Below, piece after piece: positions 58,593 to 64,000 of a stretch of 64,000 nt of DNA (its first letter is position 1; each line of letters starts with the position of its first letter). Under the pieces are notes generated by a model. It worked only from the letters and a program-made list of their open reading frames with translations. It was not told the origin of the DNA and searched no databases. Source of the DNA: Dactylis glomerata (lineage: Eukaryota > Streptophyta > Magnoliopsida > Poales > Poaceae); contig QXEO01002090.1 of assembly GCA_007115705.1 (NCBI GenBank), forward strand, positions 496,001 through 560,000, given 5' to 3'. The position numbers were made by a program, and so were the translations under genes.

Positions 58593-58709
58593 ATAGCAGT
58601 AGTCTCTGGTAGTGGGTGTTTTCCCAGTTGTGACGAGTGCCCTAGAGTCGAGATTTCCGTTTAAAGTCGGGTGCTTGTCGTTTAGGTATGCCTGTAATGT
58701 GAGTAGCTG

Positions 58710-60015
58710 TTACAAGGCTGTATGGGATAATCTGTCGTGCAGAACGGTGCATGTACCGTCCTGTGCAAACGTGTATAAAATGGGGAAAACATCCCTTAGC
58801 TTCCCAAGTTCAGTCCATTGATCGTTCCAGAAACCAACCGAGGTTCCCGAGTTGACGGTACACTTTGTTGTCTCCTGAACCGTGTTGATGTGCTTGATCA
58901 TAATTTTCCAAAAGGGTGTATCATGTGTTGTTGGCCTATCCGGGATCAAGTGCTGTAGGTACCACCTTGTTAGCCATCCAAAGCATGGTCCTACCCCTCC
59001 AGTTAGCAACTTGGTTGTGAGATTTGACAACAGAGCTTGGTTGTGTTTCTGTAGGTTCCTGATTCCGAGTCCCCCTTGTTCTTTTGGCATGGTGCTAGTC
59101 TTGTCCCACTGGATGCAAGCCATAAAGAAATTTGGGATAGCCGAGATGACAGAGTTTATCAATTGTATTCTGCTACCCGGGCTAAGCATCCTTGGCATCC
59201 AACCCGACAGTCTACTGTCGATTCTCTGAATGATTGGTTGAAGGTGGGTTCTAGAGATTTTTTCATGGACAGTGGCAGGCCGAGGTAGGTGCACGGCAAA
59301 CTAGATATTGCGTCATGTGTAGTGGTACGAAGGTGCTTTTCTAGAAGTTTATTTTGAGGCCGCTAAACAGGGCAAAGGCATCCAGGATGGCCTTCACATA
59401 GGTTGCCTGCTGTACTGAACCATGTAGAATGAGCAGCGTGTCATCAGCGTACTGCAGTACTGGCAAAGGAGCACCGCTCTCAATAGGATGAATTAGCATT
59501 CCATCAGCATACGCCTTTCTAATCATCTGCTACTAAAATATAGAGGTAGGGGCTATGGGGTCCCCTTGTCTGACACATTTCTCAATCTTAAATTTCTTCC
59601 CGGTCTGTCCGTTCACTAATATCTATGCCATTGATGTTTTCAGAAGGTGTCTATCCGGGAATCCTCTAGCTGCTAGTGTTGCAAGTATTGCATCCCATTG
59701 CACACCGTCGAAAGCCTTATGAAAATCAAGCTTTAGCACAATGATGGGTTTTCCGAGTTTGTTGCTGCACTGGATCATTTCGATGGCTGTGGCAAAGTTC
59801 TCCACGATCGACTTGTCCTTCAGAAAGCCCGACTGCATTTCATCCACTAGCTCTTTGATCCTTGGTTGCAACCTGTTGGCGAGTACCTTGGCAATCAACT
59901 TAGGAATGGAGTGTTGTAGAGACACTGGCCTGAAGTCTTTTATGTGAGTCGCATTGTCACATTTTGGCAGTTGTGCAACTGTAGCTAGGTTCAGACCGAC
60001 AAGCTGGATGTCCAT
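58710..60015 (-). pseudogene. LINE ORF2 reverse transcriptase domain
   Basis: The fragments run from DFRPVSLQHSIPKLIAKVLA and LKLDFHKAFDGVQW (59623-60015), through the catalytic YADDTLL (59341-59526), to the thumb region GWMPRMLSPGSRIQLINSV (58710-59294). The gaps between them contain stops and frameshifts. Confidence 0.82.
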
Positions 60016-60333
60016 ACTGTAGACTGGAAAAGTTCAAGTATCTCTGCCTTTAATTCCTGCCTGTAGAATTTGTAGAATTCATTAGTAAAGCCATCTGGAC
60101 CCGGAATTCTTCCAGGTGGAGCATGTTTAATGGCCTGTTCGATCTCCTCCCAGGTGAACGGTTGTTGCAACTCCTAGAGGTCAACTGTGTCATGGTCATA
60201 GAGGTGTGCCAGGTTTATGTTCTGCACCCATGACCTCTCCTCCCTGAATAACTGAGCAAAATAATTAGTTGCAATGGCTCGTTTATCAGCGTTTGCAAAG
60301 AATTCTTCTTGGTTATGGCAAAGCATCTTCATC

Positions 60334-61458
60334 TTATTCTTCTATCTGTATGTTGCCATGTTGTGGAAAAAAAGAAGTGTTCTCTTCTTCCAGTGTGCAC
60401 CATTTGATCTTTGCCCGTCTCTTCCAGTGCTTAGCCTGTGTTGAATTGATCTCCCTTATCTTGTCAGTGTAGATACCTCTGAATGCAAATTCTTGATCTG
60501 ACAGATTTATCCACTCCTCCACTGCATCAAAGAATTGTATCGCATGTGTTACGTTAGCCCTCAGCCGGCCTTTGTTGCAGCGCTGCTCTTTCAGCCATGC
60601 CCCGATGGCTGCTCTAATAGAACGTAGTCTGTGGTTTAACCTTGTTGCAATCGCCATGTTTCTGGTTCCCCTGCTTAATCTGTTTTTCGTTGAATCCACG
60701 AGCTCCTGAATGTGTAGCCAGTAGTCTTCATATCTGAAGTTTTTAGTCTGAACGACAGTATTGGCTGTATCCAAGAGGACCAGCTTGTGATCAGATGTTG
60801 GTCTTGGCATGGCCCTACACTCGGAGTGTATGAATTTTTGACTCCATTTCAAGTTTATGAGTACTCTGTCTAGCTTGACCAGCGTAGGTTCCCTCCTTTT
60901 GTTGGACCATGTGTATTTCGAGTTTGCAATGTCGACATCCATGAGCTCCATGTCGTTTATCCATGCATTGAATTCATCCATTGCAGCCCAATTTATATTT
61001 GAGTTACTTTTTTCAGTGACATATCTGTAAATGTTAAAGTCGCCAGCCAGCACCCATGGTAGTGAGATATCAATCTCAATCTCCTTCATTTCATTAAAAA
61101 TATGGACCTTTCGGTTTGGTCGCATGGTGCATAGACATTAGTCAAAGCAAACTTGGTGTTGTCTCGATTGGATTCTGCGAGAACTGTCATTGCATGCATT
61201 TTGCTGTCTACAATTTGTATCTTGTATTCTCTTGGGTTCCATGCAATGAGAAGGCCAGCTGATGTTCCATCAGAGGGTTGATACATGAAATCGCTAAACT
61301 TAGATGGTAGGAATTTCTTTGCTTTGAAAATGGTGATCAGATAATTTGGTTTCTTGAATGCATATTATGTCAACCTTGGCATCATTCAACAGGGTGCAAA
61401 TAGTGTCATTCTTATCATCATCTCCAAGTCCTCTAGCATTCCAGCTTAGCAACCTCAT
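60334..61458 (-). pseudogene. LINE ORF2 endonuclease domain
   Basis: The minus-strand start at 61458 reads MRLLSWNARGLGDDD, followed by IICIQETKL, then LIAWNPRE, LTNVYAPCDQ, WVLAGDFNIYR, YTWSNKRREPTLVKLDRVLI and SDHKLVLLD: the APE-type endonuclease that nicks target DNA. Stops and shifts separate 61286-61458, 61086-61286 and 60334-61125. Confidence 0.8.
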
Positions 61459-61734
61459 TTGATACTTGTGTTCAACCCACAGCGGAAAGGAGGTAGAAAT
61501 GAGCTAGCTGTTGTGAAAAATATCTGAAAGTAACATGCGAATGCATAAAGGGAAACATGCTGATGGCGATCAGTGTTACAGGTTGTGGTCCGAACATTGG
61601 AAACTGGAAAAAACATTTGCTGACCTGTGAACCAGGCACGGCTCGTCAGCTTTGGAGGGAAAGTAAAATGCATGAAACGAAAGCAAACTAACAACCTTTG
61701 AATGTAACACCGCGCCCTAGCTAGCCTAAGCCGA

Positions 61735-62271
61735 TCACTCATTGAGCTCGCTAGTACCCTGAACTTCCTTGCCCTTCATGTGCTTCTTCAGTGCCTTTTC
61801 CACCGCCTCAAGTGTCATATACCCACAGCAAGCTACGAGCTCCTGTAATCTGCCCATGTCTGTCTCTGGCGGGCACTCGGTCACTGGTAGTGGGGCTAGC
61901 TTGTTGATGTCAGGCAGTCTTCAAGTCTTGCGGCGGCGAGTGGAGACAGAGCTCAGTGAGGAGTCAGACTCACCCGCTGAAGTCGCCTTGCACGGAGATG
62001 CGCGTTCGACTGAATCCACTCGCACCCCGCCCATCTCGTGCTTCAGTCTTTTGCTACGCCTCCGCTCATACGTGACCGTCACCGCAGCTTTCTTGACAGG
62101 TGGCTCGGCTTCCAGTCCTTCTTGCAGTTCACCGTCATCAGCAGGATCTTGATCTTGAAGTGCTATGTCTGTTGCCAGAACCATGGCTGGCTGAACCGGC
62201 AGCTGAGTGATGTCTTCGTTCATGTCCGGCAGGCTGATCAGGTCGGAGAGGTCGAAGGTGAGGTCTGTCAA
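61735..62271 (-). pseudogene. LINE ORF1-like tail
   Basis: The minus-strand frame 62271-61921 is acidic and then basic (YERRRSKRLKHEM). After one shift the sense goes on through LPDINKLAPLP and CGYMTLEAVEKALKKHMKG to a TGA at 61735-61737. It lies just upstream of the endonuclease and probably is the RNA-binding ORF1 product's end. The assignment rests on position and basic composition. Confidence 0.45.
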
Positions 62272-62499
62272 AATAAAGTTGCTAATGGTCAGTCATTAGG
62301 ATTTGAAGTGCATGTTGACCGAGCTTAGCCTCGATAAAACTTGCCTGGTTGATGACTAGCCGGACCCAAAAAGCTACACTCTGGCACCATTTTTGACATT
62401 GGAGCGGATTATAATAATCGTGTCCGCTCCATATGTTTTGCCTGTTTTAGTGTTTGTTTGATCTTTTTTCTACTTTTGTGGCTAATTTTCAATAGAAGA

Positions 62500-63028
62500 T
62501 TATGATGAGGGACTGCAGAGAAATTAAAATAAAATAAATCAGGAGTAAAATCTAGTACTAGCTTCTACACACTTCTACTATACTCTAGGTAATATGGTCC
62601 TTTAGTCACATATGTGTAGTAGTTTCTAGAGTGTTCTACTATAAGTTGTATCTAGATATTTGTATTTCTCTCCTAGTTTTGAGTAGTATTCTCTAGAGCC
62701 TTCTAGTTATGAGTAGAGCTAAGTAGTAAAGGCTTATGCAGCCTATAAATAGAGGACCACACCTCTAACTATGTAACCAGACTATGTATCCACTACCTAT
62801 CAAATAAATGAACCTTGTGTTCTTGTATAAGATCTTGGATTAGATCCTGTGTGTTGAGAGTTTTGGACTAAACTCTTGACAGCCCCGCCCCTAGAGTGAT
62901 ACCTAGCACACCGCCCCTAGAGCGATATCTAGAGCAGCACGTTGAAGCGTTTCGTTCAATATTTGGTGCTGTCCACATCTGTAGTAGCAAGGTGGAGTTG
63001 TTCCTCCACAACTTTGTGCTGCTTCAGG
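62500..63028 (+). repeat. 5' LTR (approximate) of a truncated LTR retrotransposon
   Basis: The region before a clear primer site has LTR features: AGCCTATAAATAGAGGAC (TATA box near 62739) and a CAAATAAATGAACC polyadenylation-like signal near 62800. It ends in CTTCA just before the primer site. The left limit cannot be fixed because no second LTR lies in the window. Confidence 0.55.
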
Positions 63029-63040
63029 TGGTATCAGAGC
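63029..63040 (+). other. primer binding site, initiator tRNA-Met
   Basis: TGGTATCAGAGC is the standard complement of initiator tRNA-Met used by many plant LTR elements, unlike the tRNA-Asp sites of elements A-D. Confidence 0.85.
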
Positions 63041-63078
63041 CAGGGTGATCTCGTTTGAGAGTGAGCTATAGCAAATAA

Positions 63079-63290
63079 TGGAAGAATTGGGAAAGAGAAT
63101 GGATGCTACAGAACAACAAATCTAAGCACTACGTGAGGATCTTAATCGGAGATTTGATCAACTGGTTGAGATGATAAGAAAGGGTGTTCCTCCTGCTACC
63201 TATGAAGAATCATCAAAGGAGGAAGATGATCGATCATTGACAACCATGATAGTTTGGTCTTTTTTTTGTTTGATTTGTTACCAATATTTT
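63079..63290 (+). pseudogene. start of gag of the truncated LTR element
   Basis: A frame from ATG 63079 reads MEELGKRMDATEQQI, a stop, then LREDLNRRFDQLVEM, a helical gag N-terminus. It is cut short near 63260, where the sequence becomes unrelated and AT-rich. Whether it is Copia or gypsy type cannot be told. Confidence 0.5.
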
Positions 63291-64000
63291 CTATCAACTT
63301 GACTTGGCTTTGCTATGAGTATTTTGTTTGCGTATGACGAATAATTTACGAAGTGATGGAGTTAGCAAGCTAATTCATGCGCAGGGACGCAGGGTTGGCA
63401 CAGCTGCACGGGGACAACAACCAAACAAACCCCAGTGCAAATAAAAAACCCCCAAACAAACCAAAATTATGCTTTGAGCGTTTAAGGGATTGTTGCCCAC
63501 GGGCCATAGACAGCGGGCCACCCGACCGGAGTAGTCCACGCTATAGTCTCGTTCATCTCGATGTCATGCCAATTGTCACTATAATAAAAAATGATACTAG
63601 TATCGTTAAAAAAGGTACTAGTCTATAAAGTGATTATCCAGAATTCTATAGTTCTATTTAACTTAATTAAAGCTAAACGCAAGGTAAGGACATCACGTTG
63701 CTAAAAATATGAATTATGCAAATTCAGTAAGATTAATAGTTTATAATAATTCATTCAAGTTAATCAAATTACTAATAAACTTCCAATAACTTCAACATCC
63801 CTTAAAGTTTTTTAGTGATACATGATCCAAATTATATACCCTAGATATTTACTAAGTTAAGTATCATGTTGTACTTAGTTAAGCACAAAGCTGGCTAGAA
63901 AATTTTGTTTATATTTTACTAGGTTTTACTATAGCACTAGCCCGATCATACCGACCGCGGAGCTGTGCTGATCAACCTACAACTATGGTGATAAACCATT
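63291..64000. other. unassigned AT-rich end of window
   Basis: No gene, RNA or repeat ends recognised. A short plus-strand frame at 63377-63628 has no family features. Confidence 0.4.

Larger units (their letters stand above)
57957..62330 (-). mobile_element. LINE (non-LTR retrotransposon), broken, 3' end near WAK-like 2
   Basis: The minus-strand order is ORF1 tail, endonuclease, reverse transcriptase, zinc-binding tail and a T-run on the plus strand (57960-57968) that would be the poly-A tail. The reading frames are interrupted at many points, so it is inactive. The 5' limit is uncertain; about 62330 is a guess from where coding sense ends. The 3' end lies only about 235 bases after the WAK-like 2 stop codon. 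Confidence 0.8.

Noticed and set aside
1..64000. CRISPR arrays, operons, bacterial-type ribosome sites or terminators
   Set aside because: The sequence is clearly plant nuclear; the repeats are LTRs, MITEs and microsatellites.

Overview
This is nuclear DNA from a grass, most likely a Triticeae species (wheat, Aegilops or barley group). The evidence is plant spliced genes, a grass-type tocopherol methyltransferase, grass wall-associated kinases, Stowaway MITEs beginning CTCCCTCC, and stacks of long-LTR Ty3/gypsy elements primed by tRNA-Asp. The species is an inference. No prokaryotic feature is present.

Left part (1-34.4 kb), a retrotransposon nest. Old host sequence carries a decayed Helitron-type PIF1 helicase (about 1490-1860, minus) and a thioredoxin-like exon fragment (26094-26330, minus). 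Four LTR retrotransposons sit in this layer, each with a perfect 5-bp target-site duplication. A is 2314-8981 (plus, CCCTG). B is 9165-26093 (plus, ATTGC). C is 15890-22557 (minus, CCTCT) and lies inside B. D is 27075-34397 (minus, GGAGC). B has gag, protease, reverse transcriptase, RNase H and integrase, but with an in-frame stop and a frameshift. A, C and D lack polymerase. A has one 268-codon ORF of unknown role, C a frameshifted gag-like ORF, and D a gag/protease-like ORF whose protease active site is altered. All four share the tRNA-Asp primer site, so A, C and D look like non-autonomous partners of B-like elements.

Middle part (34.4-48.1 kb). A complete-looking Helitron (35123-38382) carries unidentified exon-like segments. 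Just right of it is a decayed copy of exon 1 of the next gene. That gene (38896-43398, plus, nine exons, 332 aa) is a metallo-beta-lactamase-fold hydrolase with two Stowaway MITEs in intron 1. A decayed LINE (44521-45960, minus), itself split by a MITE, separates it from VTE3 (46679-48057, plus, three exons, 346 aa), the plastid 2-methyl-6-phytyl-benzoquinol methyltransferase. One VTE3 intron has a GC-AG boundary.

Right part (48.1-64 kb). Two wall-associated-kinase genes are arranged head to head (50704-53179 minus, 727 aa; 54984-57723 plus, 769 aa). They share a three-exon structure with an identical 183-nt middle exon, and both have HGD in place of HRD in the catalytic loop. One has a GC-AG intron where the other has GT-AG. 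A broken LINE (about 57957-62330, minus) follows the second kinase. The window ends with the 5' part of an LTR element primed by initiator tRNA-Met.

No wholly new biological system is evident. The best candidates for a closer look are the divergent non-RD WAK pair, the Helitron with its captured exons, and the protein-coding non-autonomous retroelements with rearranged primer sites. All coordinates and splice junctions were read by eye without alignment software.
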